Part shown: positions 9,001-18,283 of the stretch, piece by piece
Layout of the letters: every line of letters starts with the position of its first letter
Position numbering within the stretch: the stretch's first letter is position 1
NCBI GenBank assembly: GCA_029550525.1
Contig: JAKPHF010000064.1
Coordinates: 186,001 to 250,000, forward strand
Length of the DNA stretch: 64,000 nucleotides
Reading direction: 5' to 3'
DNA from: Planctomycetota bacterium
Lineage (GTDB): Bacteria; Planctomycetota; Phycisphaerae; UBA1845; PWPN01
Translations under genes and position numbers: made by a program
The notes under the pieces: model-generated
Seen by the model: the letters and a program-made list of their open reading frames with translations, nothing else
Told to the model about the DNA's origin: nothing
The model's database searches: none

Positions 9001-9636
9001 GGCATAGTCCTCGCTGAAGGGGGCGTGAGCCGACCCATTAACCTTGTTGGCCGCTGGATGTGCGGCTGGAGGCTTATAGACTACACGCCGATTCCATCTG
9101 ACACAACTACCACCTCGCGCCGGTGGCAAGGGGGCATTTACCCCCCGAAAATCGCCGCGCCAGCCGGCATCCGATCGCGATCTGTCCACGCGGGTCTGGC
9201 GTTGCTGCATGCGTCGGGGTTGCGTGCGACACGGCCTGAGCGCATCGCGCAGTCGGAGCAGAGAACGCCGGTCTCGAACGCGCCGTCGCTCGTGGACCGA
9301 CAGTGGTCTTTGGAGGCATTGTTGCGGCTGTGTTCAGTCCGTGCGAAGGTTGCGCTTCCAACTCACCACTTGTCCACAATTTTCGCGCGCCTGCGTGGAT
9401 AACTTTTTTTTTCAGAGCGCAAGTACCGCATGATTCGAACACTCGCCGAGCGGTGGCTCTCTGAGAGCGAAACTGAAGCCTGTTTTTCTATTGATTTCGC
9501 TCTGATTGGCCGATATTTTCCCCCCTCGTTGGAAGGGCAAATCCAGGCGACCGAGGGAAGCAACTACCCTCGCCCGGACCCAAGATTAACGACGCGATAG
9601 TCCACTTGTTTCCCAAGAGCGGGAAGGGAGCGACCC
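9001..9636. other. Candidate replication origin / dnaA control region
   Basis: This 636-nt gap before dnaA has two near-consensus DnaA boxes facing each other 15 nt apart: TTGTCCACA at 9370-9378 and TTATCCACG (complement strand) at 9394-9402. Each differs by one base from TTATCCACA. They are followed by T-rich DNA (9402-9414) and another AT-rich patch (about 9480-9525), which could be an unwinding element. The rest is GC-rich and holds no convincing gene. The boxes may serve origin firing, dnaA autoregulation or both. Origin function is inference from position and boxes only. Confidence 0.45.
9370..9402. promoter_or_regulatory. Inverted pair of DnaA-box-like sites
   Basis: TTGTCCACA (9370-9378, plus strand) and TTATCCACG (9394-9402, minus strand) are each one mismatch from the DnaA consensus and are separated by a GC-rich 15-nt spacer. 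Their position about 240 nt before dnaA fits an autoregulatory or origin role. Confidence 0.5.
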
Positions 9637-11172
9637 GTGTATCTTCCCCGTACGGATGCGGTCTCGCAAATTCTGGCGAAATTGGAGCAACGACTGGGCC
9701 CGCAGCGTTACAAGGTCTGGTTCAAGAACTCGACCCAGCTGATTCTCGCCGATGGGCACCTGCGAGTGAGTGCACCCAATGCGTTCATCTGCGGCTGGAT
9801 CGAACGGCATTTCGCCGAGACCATCGCGGCCGTCGCCCAGGAGGTCACGGGCCGGGAGATTCAGGTCTCGTTCGCGGTCGAAACCAAGCTTCTGCACAGT
9901 CTGCGGAAGCGGCAGCTGGATTCGCAGGCTGAGTTCATTGCCAAGAATTCCGAGCGGGTGGTTCGGGAGTGCAGGCGGCAGGGACAGCCGATTCCCGCCC
10001 GCAAGCTCCGCGGCCGTTTTGCCGACCTGGTGGTCGGTCCGGCCAATCGCCTGGCGGTGTCGGTGGTCCGTTCGATCAGCGAGGGAACGGCCAACGCCTG
10101 CGGATGCGTGTTCGTTCACGGCGCCTCGGGTCTGGGCAAGACCCACCTGTTGCATGCGCTGGCCAACGAGTTGAATGAAAAGCGCCCGGATTGCCGCTGG
10201 GCTTACCTGACCGGCGACGAGTTCACCAACGCCTACGTGCTGGCCGTCCGCTCCAACAACATGGAGGCCTTCCGGCAGCGGTACCGGAATCTGGACGTGC
10301 TCATCGTCGACGACGTCCACTTCCTGGCCAGCAAGAAGGCGACGCAGGAGGAGTTCCTCCACACGTTCAACGCCATCGACGCGGCTCGCAAGCACGTGGT
10401 GCTGGCCTCGGACGCTCACCCGAAGCTGATCGGGCAGTTCAACGACCAACTGGTCAGCCGATTCGTTGCCGGCATGGTCGTGCGCGTCGAGGTGCCGGAC
10501 TTCGATATGCGGTGTGAGATTCTCCGTCGGCGGGCGGCGGCCATCACGCCCAAGCCCGTGCCCGAGGACGTGATCGCATACATCGCTCAGAACCTCTCGG
10601 CCAACGTGCGCGAGCTGGAAGGGGCCTTGCTCAAGCTGGTCATGTATAGTACGGTTTCGCATCAGCCCCTGACATTGTCGTTGGCTCGCCAGGCCCTGTC
10701 CGAGCATTTGCACCGGACGCAGCGGGTTCTGGGATTGGAAGAAATTGATCAGACCGTGGCCATGTACTTCGGTCTGACACCGGCCGATCTCCATACGTCG
10801 CGAAAAACACGGACGATAGCGCTGGCGCGCGGAATTGCGATGTATCTCGCGAGGAAGCATACGGATATGAGCTTCCCGGAGATCGGCCGTTCTATGGGTA
10901 ACAAGAACCACTCCACGGTCATCCTGGCCAATCGCCGGATCGAGCAGATGATCCAGGCCGACGAGGTCGCGCGGCGTCAAACGCCGGCCGGCATCCAGGA
11001 AGAGAAGATCAGCGACATCATCGCCAAGATCGAAAAGCAGTTGGGCAAGACGCCGAGTACGCCGGAGCGGCCGGAAGCTCAACCCGTGGGGGGCCGACTG
11101 ACGTTTGTGGACGCCCCGGTCGACCACGAGGCGGCGCCCGCTCATCGGCCGTCGGCTCGGGCCGTGGGCTAG
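9637..11172 (+). CDS. dnaA: Chromosomal replication initiator DnaA
   Basis: The 511-residue protein has the four DnaA domains: an N-terminal interaction domain (about 1-85), a linker, an AAA+ domain with Walker A GASGLGKT (162-169) and Walker B VLIVDD (221-226), and a C-terminal helix-turn-helix with MGNKNHSTVI (420-429) matching the DnaA signature that contacts DnaA boxes. It binds ATP and melts the origin. The start is a GTG preceded by GGGAAGGGAG. A basic, proline-rich tail of about 60 residues extends beyond domain IV. dnaN, recF and gyrB are not next to it. A strong terminator follows. Confidence 0.97.
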   Translation: MYLPRTDAVSQILAKLEQRLGPQRYKVWFKNSTQLILADGHLRVSAPNAFICGWIERHFAETIAAVAQEVTGREIQVSFAVETKLLHSLRKRQLDSQAEFIAKNSERVVRECRRQGQPIPARKLRGRFADLVVGPANRLAVSVVRSISEGTANACGCVFVHGASGLGKTHLLHALANELNEKRPDCRWAYLTGDEFTNAYVLAVRSNNMEAFRQRYRNLDVLIVDDVHFLASKKATQEEFLHTFNAIDAARKHVVLASDAHPKLIGQFNDQLVSRFVAGMVVRVEVPDFDMRCEILRRRAAAITPKPVPEDVIAYIAQNLSANVRELEGALLKLVMYSTVSHQPLTLSLARQALSEHLHRTQRVLGLEEIDQTVAMYFGLTPADLHTSRKTRTIALARGIAMYLARKHTDMSFPEIGRSMGNKNHSTVILANRRIEQMIQADEVARRQTPAGIQEEKISDIIAKIEKQLGKTPSTPERPEAQPVGGRLTFVDAPVDHEAAPAHRPSARAVG

Positions 11173-11195
11173 TCGACTTCACAGAGCGGTTTGCG

Positions 11196-11233
11196 ACCCA
11201 GCCGGTGCATCGGGGCGGATGCACCGGCTGGGT
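11196..11233 (+). terminator. Terminator-like hairpin after dnaA
   Basis: A perfect 16-bp stem (11196-11211 with 11218-11233) closes a 6-nt GGGGCG loop and starts 24 nt after the dnaA stop. It is followed by T-containing sequence (TCTTCATTT) rather than a pure T-run. Confidence 0.8.
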
Positions 11234-11888
11234 TCTTCATTTCATCGCCGTTTACCGGCCCGCTATCAGGATGTCGCTCAGCGTCTGCGCACTCGGACCG
11301 TTTCCGCCGTTTTTTTGGGCAGCGATGGCGTCACTTGCTGGACTCTGTATCTCACGCTGCTTTCCGTAAATGTATTGTCGACAATAGTTTGTGATTCGCA
11401 GTTCGCTCCCGTCATCTCTGGCACGCCCCATGTACATGGTAGGGACAACCCTGACCTCCTGCCTGGGACAGGCAGGCTGGTGGGAAGGGTCTCGTACAAG
11501 CCCGATGCATGTCGGGCACTCTGGTCGGTGGGGACAAGGGCGCGTGGCCACTTGTTCACAGTGGACTGAAGGTGAAACAGGCGCACCTTCAGTCCTCCCA
11601 CCGCCCGGAGGATCCGCGAGTCACAACCGGTTTGCGGCATCCGTCGCCGACCGGTTCTGCTTGCGGGTTTTACGAGACGGCATAATTCCGGCTTGATCTG
11701 ATAGGTCGGCTCACTCGGTTGCGGACTACGGCGCCGTCGAAAATGAACGCGTCGAGTGAGCCAGTGGTTTCTTCTTCCGGAAACAGCAGGGTCGTTGCGA
11801 TCCCCGTGGCGTGCTGTGTTCGGGGGCGAGTCTGGCCCCGGCGGCCAGGTCGAAGAGGATTTGTCTTACCGTTGAAAAGGAGTACGGA
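11234..11888. other. Structured gene-free region after dnaA
   Basis: No convincing protein gene. It contains a 14-bp palindrome TATTGTCGACAATA (11373-11386), a 12-bp palindrome CCATGTACATGG (11428-11439), a CCTGCCT/AGGCAGG hairpin near 11460, a DnaA-box-like TTGTTCACA (11552-11560), and a perfect 12-bp stem GGACTGAAGGTG/CACCTTCAGTCC (11563-11574 with 11584-11595). This density of dyads beside dnaA could mark a replication-linked or non-coding RNA region, but no known family is recognised. Confidence 0.4.
11563..11595. repeat. Perfect 12-bp stem-loop near dnaA
   Basis: GGACTGAAGGTG and CACCTTCAGTCC form a perfect stem with a 9-nt loop, only 3 nt after a DnaA-box-like TTGTTCACA. No T-run follows, so a terminator is unlikely. 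Confidence 0.6.
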
Positions 11889-12056
11889 ATGACACGATTG
11901 TTCAACTACTGCAAGTGGCTCTCGATGGCGGGCGTTCTGTTCTCGGGCAGTTGCCTGGCCGACAATTTCTGGTCCACGCTCCTGGGCGACACGGTGATCG
12001 CCGGTGCGACCGCGATCGTGGTGGACGCCGTTGTCACGGGTTTCCTACCCCAGTAA
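11889..12056 (+). CDS. Small exported peptide, 55 aa
   Basis: The start was chosen at 11889 because AAAAGGAG lies 8 nt upstream; the frame runs further upstream but without support. The peptide has a signal-peptide-like N terminus (MTRLFNYCKWLSMAGVLFSG) and a plausible cleavage site after SCLA at residue 24. The mature part is about 30 hydrophobic, Gly/Ala/Val-rich residues (STLLGDTVIAGATAIVVDAVV). That could be a membrane-inserted peptide or a membrane-active one. It sits 93 nt before an outer-membrane barrel gene on the same strand and may be co-transcribed with it. No family is recognised. Confidence 0.6.
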   Translation: MTRLFNYCKWLSMAGVLFSGSCLADNFWSTLLGDTVIAGATAIVVDAVVTGFLPQ

Positions 12057-12149
12057 GCCCGGCGTGACGAGTTTCTCTGACGGCAAGAGGGTTTCCCTGC
12101 GCGGGCGGATTCGGCTTGCCGTGTTTCCTCCAGGAAGGAGGCAATTCTG

Positions 12150-13244
12150 ATGACCACGAGATGCTCGATCTCGCATGCGGCCGGCCGGCGGTGGGTGTGT
12201 GCGGTCGTGCTGGGGAGCCTGTGCATCGCACTCTCACCGGCGGCGGCTTCGGGGCCGGCGGATTCATTCGGCAGCCCGGGAGTCATTACACTGGCTCAGG
12301 CGAAAGTGGACGAAGGCGCGGTCGCGGCCGAGGAGGCTCCACCCGCATCCGAGGCCCCGGTGGCCATGACCCGCGGCCAAGTGGAGACAGAGGAAGCGGT
12401 CGAGGAAAAGCCCTTCCCGATCAGCTTGGGGGTCTCCTATTACTTGCTGAGCGACTACGTCTTCCGCGGCATCAACTTCTCGGAGTATGCCGGTGAAGGC
12501 CGCGAGAAGCCGAACCACCAACTGACGGTGTCGGTGACCTGGGACAGCGGGGACTTCGGCCGCTTCGGGTTCGACACGTTCTTCGAGTGGTACGCCGCTC
12601 AGAAGAAGCTGAATCCCTACGGCGGGCAGAATCTCCAGGAAGCCGATTACTCGCTGCGCTGGAGCTACTACGTCGAGCCGATCGCCACCGATGCCACGCT
12701 CGGGTTTACGTTCTACACGTTCCCGAACCTGGCCAAGCTTCTGCGGACCGACCGGTCGCGCGGTAACAACAACAATGACCGCACGCAGGAGTGGTATCTC
12801 AAGCTGGATCACAACGACGCCTGGATGTGGAAGTGGCTGTTCCCCGAAAACGAGGACGGCGTCCTCAATCCGAGCTTCTTCCTGGCTCAGGACGTGGGCG
12901 TGGGCGCCGGCCACGTGTGGATGGAGATGGGTATCAGCCACGACTTTGAGGTGGTGGAGAATCTGACCATCACGCCCGGCTACCTGATCGCCATCGACGG
13001 CGGCGTCCTGCGACGCTACCTCGGCCGGTCGCACGCGGACACGTTCCGTCTGGCCTACGACCAGTGGTCCTTGAACGTGACGTATGATCTCACCAAGGTC
13101 CTGCATCTGCCCAAGTGGGCCGGTACGCTCAGCGTCAGCGGTCTGTTGTACTTCAACAACGCATTGGGCACTGCCGAGGACGACGGGAGCATCAACGACG
13201 AGTTCTACGGCGGCATGTCCGTCAACTGGGGCTGGGGCGGCTGA
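12150..13244 (+). CDS. Outer-membrane beta-barrel-like protein
   Basis: The 364-residue protein has a signal peptide ending near SPAAASG, then a low-complexity Ala/Glu-rich linker (about residues 50-88). Alternating aromatic/polar strands typical of outer-membrane barrels follow. The segment VSYYLLSDYVFRGINFS resembles the start of TIGR02001-type barrel proteins (S-D-Y-x-F-R-G), though this is a motif-level match only. It ends with strand-like MSVNWGWGG. AAGGAGG lies upstream of the ATG. It lies directly downstream of the 55-residue exported peptide and ends before a strong terminator, so the two may form one transcription unit. Confidence 0.7.
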   Translation: MTTRCSISHAAGRRWVCAVVLGSLCIALSPAAASGPADSFGSPGVITLAQAKVDEGAVAAEEAPPASEAPVAMTRGQVETEEAVEEKPFPISLGVSYYLLSDYVFRGINFSEYAGEGREKPNHQLTVSVTWDSGDFGRFGFDTFFEWYAAQKKLNPYGGQNLQEADYSLRWSYYVEPIATDATLGFTFYTFPNLAKLLRTDRSRGNNNNDRTQEWYLKLDHNDAWMWKWLFPENEDGVLNPSFFLAQDVGVGAGHVWMEMGISHDFEVVENLTITPGYLIAIDGGVLRRYLGRSHADTFRLAYDQWSLNVTYDLTKVLHLPKWAGTLSVSGLLYFNNALGTAEDDGSINDEFYGGMSVNWGWGG

Positions 13245-13303
13245 TCGCGTCTTGCGGCACAAGCCGGCATGGCTTCAAGTCCAGACTCATACAACCGCAC
13301 ACG

Positions 13304-13340
13304 AAGAGGGCTGTCGATCGCAAAGATCGGCAGCCCTCTT
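13304..13340 (+). terminator. Rho-independent terminator after the barrel gene
   Basis: A 16-bp stem with one G-U-type pair (13304-13319 with 13325-13340) and a GCAAA loop is followed by TTGTGTTTTCCC. It lies 60 nt past the barrel gene's stop codon. Confidence 0.85.
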
Positions 13341-13778
13341 GTGTTTTCCCACCCGCCCGGGGTTGTTCGCCCCGTGTACCACCCGAGCTGCCAACGTGCG
13401 GACACGGGCACTTCACCCCTCGCACTTCTTAGTTAGTTACAGGAGATGACGGAGGTAACGGAGAAGCACCATCTGTTACCTCCGTTGCCTCCTGTCAGCC
13501 TAATGCCGCACTGGCGAGAACCCTTTGAACACGGAGGGTCATTCGCATGGTGCCAGGGCGGCCTTGGAAGCTAAGCGGCGTGTAGTGCCGACCTTCGACG
13601 AAAATCCGGTTTGGTCTATCGCCATGCCTCTTCGCTGGCCCGATGCGCGAAAGTCAGGTTAGAATGCGCCCGCTTTGGACTGGATGCCAATCTCGTTCGC
13701 GAAAATCAGGATGGGCGGACGTTCTCCACCCGGCGATTGTGAACTGATGCGGGCCGGGACTGCGTTGCGGGGAGGTGC
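13341..13778. other. Gene-free spacer with a long imperfect hairpin
   Basis: No coding frame is convincing. An imperfect inverted repeat spans 13439-13495: ACAGGAG...CTCCTGT outside a perfect ACGGAGGTAAC/GTTACCTCCGT core (13449-13459 with 13475-13485). A TAGAAT at about 13661 could be a -10 box for the esterase gene, but no good -35 was seen. Confidence 0.5.
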
Positions 13779-15098
13779 ATGGTGCGGCGAATTGTTGCGT
13801 GGCTTGGCGGAGTGGTGCTGGTCGTCGGTCAGGCAGCGTGGGCTGCTCAGCCGGAGTTCAAGCCCAACTACGATGAGTCCAAGGTGCCCGCGTATGAGTT
13901 GCCGGATCCGCTGGTGACGCGCGACGGGCGGCCGGTGGCGGACGCGCGGACGTGGCGCGAGGTACGGCGGCCGGAGATTCTCGAGCTCTTCCGCACGCAT
14001 GTGTACGGCCGGGCGCCCGGTCGGCCGGCGAAACTGACATTCGACGTTTTTGATTTGGACCGGGCCGTGGAACTGTTTCCGGCCACGGCCACACGACCCG
14101 CCGGCATTGCCCACGTTACCCGCAAGCAGGTGACTATCCGGCTGACCGGCCAGGCGGATGGCCCCTCCATCGATCTGCTGATGTATCTGCCCAACCTCGG
14201 GCGGCCCGTGCCCGTGTTCCTGCTGTTGAACTTCGCGGGGAATCACGCCGTCTGTACGGATCCGGGCATCCGGTTGTCGAGGAGCTGGATGCGGTCGAGC
14301 TATCCGGGCGTGGTGGACAACCGGGCGACCGAGGCGTCGCGAGGCAGTGCCGCGTCCCGATTCCCGCTCGATCAGATTCTCGCCCGCGGCTACGGCGTGG
14401 TCACCGCTTACTACGGCGACATCGATCCCGACTTTGACGACGGCTTCAAGAACGGCGTGCACGGGGCGTTCGATCGGCCCGACGCGCCGCGGCCGCCTGA
14501 CGCCTGGGGCTCGATTGCGGCCTGGGCTTGGGGCTTGAGCAGGGCCATGGACTACCTGGAGACCGACCCGGACGTGGACAGCCGGCGCGTGGCCGTGCTG
14601 GGACACTCGCGGTTGGGCAAGACGGCCCTGTGGGCGGGGGCCCAGGACGAGCGGTTCGCCATGGTCATTTCCAACAACTCCGGCTGCGGCGGGGCGGCGC
14701 TCAGCCGACGCTGCTTCGGCGAAACCGTCACCCGGATCAACCAACACTTCCCGCACTGGTTCTGCGAAAACTTCAAGCGATACAACGACCGCGAGAGCGA
14801 GCTTCCGGTGGACCAGCATATGCTGATCGCGCTCATCGCCCCGCGGCCGGTCTACGTGGCCAGTGCCGAGGAAGATCGCTGGGCGGACCCCAAGGGCGAG
14901 TTCCTGTCCGCCCGTCACGCCGATCCGGTCTATCGACTGCTGGGGACGGACGGCATGGCGGTCTCCGACATGCCGGAGCTCGGCCAGCCGGTCATGAGCA
15001 CCATCGGCTACCACATCCGCCCGGGCAAGCACGACCTTGCGCTCTACGACTGGCAGCGCTACGTGGATTTCGCGGACAAGCACCTGGGCAAGCGTTGA
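13779..15098 (+). CDS. Carbohydrate esterase, glucuronoyl esterase (CE15)-like
   Basis: A signal peptide (cleavage near AAWAAQ) leads a 439-residue alpha/beta hydrolase. The CE15 signature G-x-S-R-x-G-K is present as GHSRLGK with the nucleophile Ser277. Acidic residues E364/E365 in SAEEDRW occupy the region where CE15 enzymes place an active-site Glu or Asp, and the catalytic His is probably H418 ([12 protein letters not shown]). CE15 enzymes cleave ester bonds between lignin alcohols and glucuronoyl groups on xylan, so a role in plant-polymer breakdown is likely, though bacterial members are diverse. GGGAGG is positioned before the ATG. No other carbohydrate-active gene is next to it. Confidence 0.85.
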   Translation: MVRRIVAWLGGVVLVVGQAAWAAQPEFKPNYDESKVPAYELPDPLVTRDGRPVADARTWREVRRPEILELFRTHVYGRAPGRPAKLTFDVFDLDRAVELFPATATRPAGIAHVTRKQVTIRLTGQADGPSIDLLMYLPNLGRPVPVFLLLNFAGNHAVCTDPGIRLSRSWMRSSYPGVVDNRATEASRGSAASRFPLDQILARGYGVVTAYYGDIDPDFDDGFKNGVHGAFDRPDAPRPPDAWGSIAAWAWGLSRAMDYLETDPDVDSRRVAVLGHSRLGKTALWAGAQDERFAMVISNNSGCGGAALSRRCFGETVTRINQHFPHWFCENFKRYNDRESELPVDQHMLIALIAPRPVYVASAEEDRWADPKGEFLSARHADPVYRLLGTDGMAVSDMPELGQPVMSTIGYHIRPGKHDLALYDWQRYVDFADKHLGKR

Positions 15099-15188
15099 AA
15101 CGTTGGCCCGGCCAGCCCGATACGCGGTGAAAACGGCATTGGGGGGCGTCCGTACGCTGGCTAGACGGCGTAGAATTGCCGAACCTGC

Positions 15189-17102
15189 GTGGTTCTATTG
15201 CGGGGCAGGACCTCAACGAATAGCATCACGGAAGCAGGACTGAACCGCGAGCAGGGATGCGTGCCTAGCGTGAAGCGACGACCCTCCGAAGCCAAGACTG
15301 CCGGCCGGTCAAACCCGGCCCGGGCGGCCCAGGTGAAAGCGGCCGTTTCCGCCGTTCCCGAGCCGTGGGGACGGACGCGCCTGCTTGCGCTGTGCCTGCT
15401 GAGTTTCCTGCTGAGCCTGCCGTTGTTCGCGCCCTGGTCGTTCTGGCCGTTCGGTTATGTGGTGTTCGTGCCGTGGCTGATCGCGCTCGGGACGGCGACT
15501 TCCGCCCGTTGGGCGTACTTCGACAGCTACCTGCTCGGGGCGGCGTTCTTCCTGTTCCACTTCCGCTGGCTGATCGAGACCACGCTGGAAGGGTACGTCG
15601 CAGCCTCGCTGTTGTATCTGGCGCTGGCGTTTCCGCTGGCGGCTTGGCCGATCCGGCATCTCTACCGAACGTGGCGCATCCGGCTGACGATTGCGTTTCC
15701 GGTGGTCTGGACCGCCGTCGAAATAGCCCGAACTTACAACCCGCTGGGCTTTCCGTGGTTCTTCCTCGGCCACAGCCAGATTCGAGCGCTGCCCATGGTG
15801 CAGATCGCCGACTTGGCCGGCGTCTATGGCGTGACGTTCGTGGTCGCGGCAGTGAATGGTCTGTTCGCCGACCTGGCGCTTCGTTACGTGCGGGTCTTCA
15901 AGAGCCCGGTTCCGGTCGATGGCACGCCTGGCACGCCCACTGAGTCCGCGCGGCGTCCCCGCCCGGGCATGGCGACGTGTGTGGCGCTTACGGGCGTCCT
16001 GCTCGTCGCGACGTTCGGCTACGGCCAGTATCGGCTCTCGCAAGAGACGATGAGCGACGGCCCGGTGGTGGCGGTGCTGCAGGGCGACTTCCTGCTGAAG
16101 GCTGACATCAACGATCCCGGGGCGGCCAGCGACGAAGTCAAAGAGCAGACCTACCTCGACCTCATGAGCCAGGCGCTGGCCGAGCGTCCGGACGTGGACC
16201 TGGTGGTTCTGCCGGAAACGCCCTGGTTCATGTATCTCAACCGCGAATTCCGGGAACACCGGCCGAGAATGGCGTTCTGGCACAAACGGTGGACGGCGAT
16301 TACGCAAGAGACGGGCAAGAGCGTCCTCGTCGGCGCCATGTCCGAAGAACCGCAGCCCAAGGGCACGTATCCGCCGCAGCACCGGTACAACTCGGCGTTT
16401 CTGTACACACCGGGCGAGCCCGAGCCGCAGCGATACGACAAAGTCCACCTCGTGCCCTTCGGCGAGTACGTGCCGTTCCGCTACAGCCGCTATTTCCACT
16501 TCATCTACCGGTTCTTCGCGTTCGGGCCCTGGAACCCTTGGGGCAAGGACGGCTACGAGTACAGTCTGACACCGGGCCGCGAGTTCACGGTCATGAACCT
16601 GCCGCAGTCGACGTCAGGCCAAAACGGCCGATTCGGCGTGACCATTTGCTATGAGGACGTGATTCCGCGCATTTTCCGCAAGTTCGTGTACGATCACCGG
16701 GACGGCAAACGGCTCGACTTCATGCTGAACATCAGCAACGACGGCTGGTTCGGCCACGGCACGCAGCAGGCCCAGCACCTGGTCAACTGCGCGTTCCGAG
16801 CCATCGAAAACCGTGTGGGCGTGGCCCGCGCCGTCAACACCGGGATCAGCGGTTTCATCGATCCGGACGGAAGGTGGCGCGACCTTGTGCAGGATCCCGG
16901 CAGGCCGCTGCACGCGGGCAAGGCCGGCTACAGCGTGGCGCGCATGAGGCTCGACTCGAGAACGGCGCTTTACAGCCGCTGGGGCGATAGCTTCGGCGCG
17001 GTCTGCGCGGCATTGACGCTGGCGGCCATGGCCGACGGGATCAGGCGGTCCGTTCAGAACCGCCGGGCCCGCCGGAAGTCCGCGGCTTCGAAGCCGGGCT
17101 GA
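15189..17102 (+). CDS. lnt: Apolipoprotein N-acyltransferase
   Basis: Lnt adds the third acyl chain to lipoproteins in the inner membrane. After a basic, poorly conserved N-terminal stretch the 637-residue frame shows clustered transmembrane helices (about residues 62-280). A carbon-nitrogen hydrolase domain follows with the catalytic triad E343 (VVLPETPW), K418 (YDKVHLVPFGEYVPFR) and C487 (VTICYED). A last hydrophobic segment lies near the C terminus. The GTG at 15189 has no Shine-Dalgarno but lies 12 nt after TAGAAT (15171-15176). A GTG at 15261 would give a shorter, more typical protein, so the start is uncertain. Its product would mature the lipoproteins encoded nearby. Confidence 0.93.
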   Translation: MVLLRGRTSTNSITEAGLNREQGCVPSVKRRPSEAKTAGRSNPARAAQVKAAVSAVPEPWGRTRLLALCLLSFLLSLPLFAPWSFWPFGYVVFVPWLIALGTATSARWAYFDSYLLGAAFFLFHFRWLIETTLEGYVAASLLYLALAFPLAAWPIRHLYRTWRIRLTIAFPVVWTAVEIARTYNPLGFPWFFLGHSQIRALPMVQIADLAGVYGVTFVVAAVNGLFADLALRYVRVFKSPVPVDGTPGTPTESARRPRPGMATCVALTGVLLVATFGYGQYRLSQETMSDGPVVAVLQGDFLLKADINDPGAASDEVKEQTYLDLMSQALAERPDVDLVVLPETPWFMYLNREFREHRPRMAFWHKRWTAITQETGKSVLVGAMSEEPQPKGTYPPQHRYNSAFLYTPGEPEPQRYDKVHLVPFGEYVPFRYSRYFHFIYRFFAFGPWNPWGKDGYEYSLTPGREFTVMNLPQSTSGQNGRFGVTICYEDVIPRIFRKFVYDHRDGKRLDFMLNISNDGWFGHGTQQAQHLVNCAFRAIENRVGVARAVNTGISGFIDPDGRWRDLVQDPGRPLHAGKAGYSVARMRLDSRTALYSRWGDSFGAVCAALTLAAMADGIRRSVQNRRARRKSAASKPG

Positions 17103-17182
17103 GATTCAGGGGATGGACGTACGCACCGGCACTTGCATGCGAGTGCGAGATCAGCAAGGAAGTAGGGGGAGAGGGATCTCAC

Positions 17183-18253
17183 ATGAGACAACCGCAGGTG
17201 TTCTCGAGGGCCGCAGCCCGAGTGTACTGGGTGCTGGCGATTCCCGTGATTGCTGCAGGCTGCGCGGTCGCGCCGCCGGACGACCAGTTGCGCGATCGAG
17301 CCACGCTCTGTCTCCATCGAGGCGTGCGCTTCCCGGAGAATCCGGCCGTTCGGGCCCAGAGCATCGAAGCTTGTGCGGAGGTCCTCGGCACATCGACGAT
17401 CGACCTCATTCGCGAGGGGTTGCGCGACGAGCATCCCGGTGTGCGCTTCGCCGCCTGCCTGGCGCTGGGTAAACTGGCGGATGTCGATGCCGCCGACGCC
17501 ATTCGGCCGCTCACCGAGGACGCCGATCCCCGCGTGCGCGTGGGTGCGTACTATGCCCTCGAGCGAATGGGCGACGCCTCATATCGGCGAGCCTGGGTGA
17601 CGATCATGCGCGATTCGGCAGACGCGGAGGTGCGTCGTAACGCCGTCATGACGCTGGGCCTGCTCGAAGATCCGCGGACGCGGACGATGCTCAAGCGGGT
17701 GGCGGCGGAAGATCCCGACGACGGCGTTCGCTTGCAGGCCGTCGAAGCGCTGGCGGTACTGGGCGACTCCGACGCGGAAGGCGGCTTCATCCGCGACTCG
17801 TTCGGAGGCTTGGGCTATCGACAGCCTTTCGCGCTGCTGGCCCTGGGGCGCGTGCAGGGGCCGGACAGCGTGGCCGTGCTTCGTTCACGGTTGGCCAACG
17901 CACCGTACCTGGAGGCCCGGCTGGCTGCCGCGCGGGCTTTGGCCATGCACGGCCGAGATGACGGCCTGGACCTGGCACTCCGGTCGCTCAGCTGGAACAG
18001 TCCTAACCGCAATCTGCCCGACGATCCCGCCGAGAATCAGGTCATGCGCGTCCAGAGCATGGCGGCCATGGCGCTCGGCGACATGCGGCACCGGCGGGCG
18101 CTGGCCCCGTTGAACCAACTGATGGAGACCACGAACGATCCCCGGATTCAGGTGGCGGCAGCTCGGTCGATCCTCATGATTCTCGGTCCATCGGTGGCCG
18201 GAACGGAGGACCGCACCGCCCGCGCCGTTGTGGCAGGTGAACGGGTAAGGTGA
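17183..18253 (+). CDS. HEAT-repeat lipoprotein
   Basis: The 356-residue protein has a lipoprotein signal with lipobox IAAGC (Cys27), so it should be anchored in the envelope. The rest is a row of about six to seven alpha-helical repeats of some 30-40 residues with the HEAT/PBS pattern of D-P-x-V-R-x-x-A (for example HPGVRFAACLALGKL and DPRVRVGAYYALERM). HEAT repeats form a curved protein-binding scaffold. It lies between lnt and mreD on the same strand, 30 bp before mreD, so it may belong to the cell-elongation operon. GGGGGAGAGGG precedes the ATG. The specific partner is unknown. Confidence 0.8.
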   Translation: MRQPQVFSRAAARVYWVLAIPVIAAGCAVAPPDDQLRDRATLCLHRGVRFPENPAVRAQSIEACAEVLGTSTIDLIREGLRDEHPGVRFAACLALGKLADVDAADAIRPLTEDADPRVRVGAYYALERMGDASYRRAWVTIMRDSADAEVRRNAVMTLGLLEDPRTRTMLKRVAAEDPDDGVRLQAVEALAVLGDSDAEGGFIRDSFGGLGYRQPFALLALGRVQGPDSVAVLRSRLANAPYLEARLAAARALAMHGRDDGLDLALRSLSWNSPNRNLPDDPAENQVMRVQSMAAMALGDMRHRRALAPLNQLMETTNDPRIQVAAARSILMILGPSVAGTEDRTARAVVAGERVR

Positions 18254-18283
18254 CGCAAACCGGCCGACGAGGGGGTTGATAGG

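Noticed and set aside
8107..9402. A 431-residue frame antisense to the Tat-exported oxidoreductase
   Set aside because: Its N-terminal two thirds mirror the oxidoreductase; it has no recognisable motifs.
9586..11145. A 519-residue open frame antisense to dnaA
   Set aside because: It is the mirror of a high-GC coding gene; its sequence is Arg/Gly/His-rich without domains and the sense strand is unambiguous DnaA.
13659..15083. A 474-residue frame antisense to the CE15 esterase
   Set aside because: No ribosome-binding site or domain; amino-acid composition typical of an antisense shadow in GC-rich DNA.
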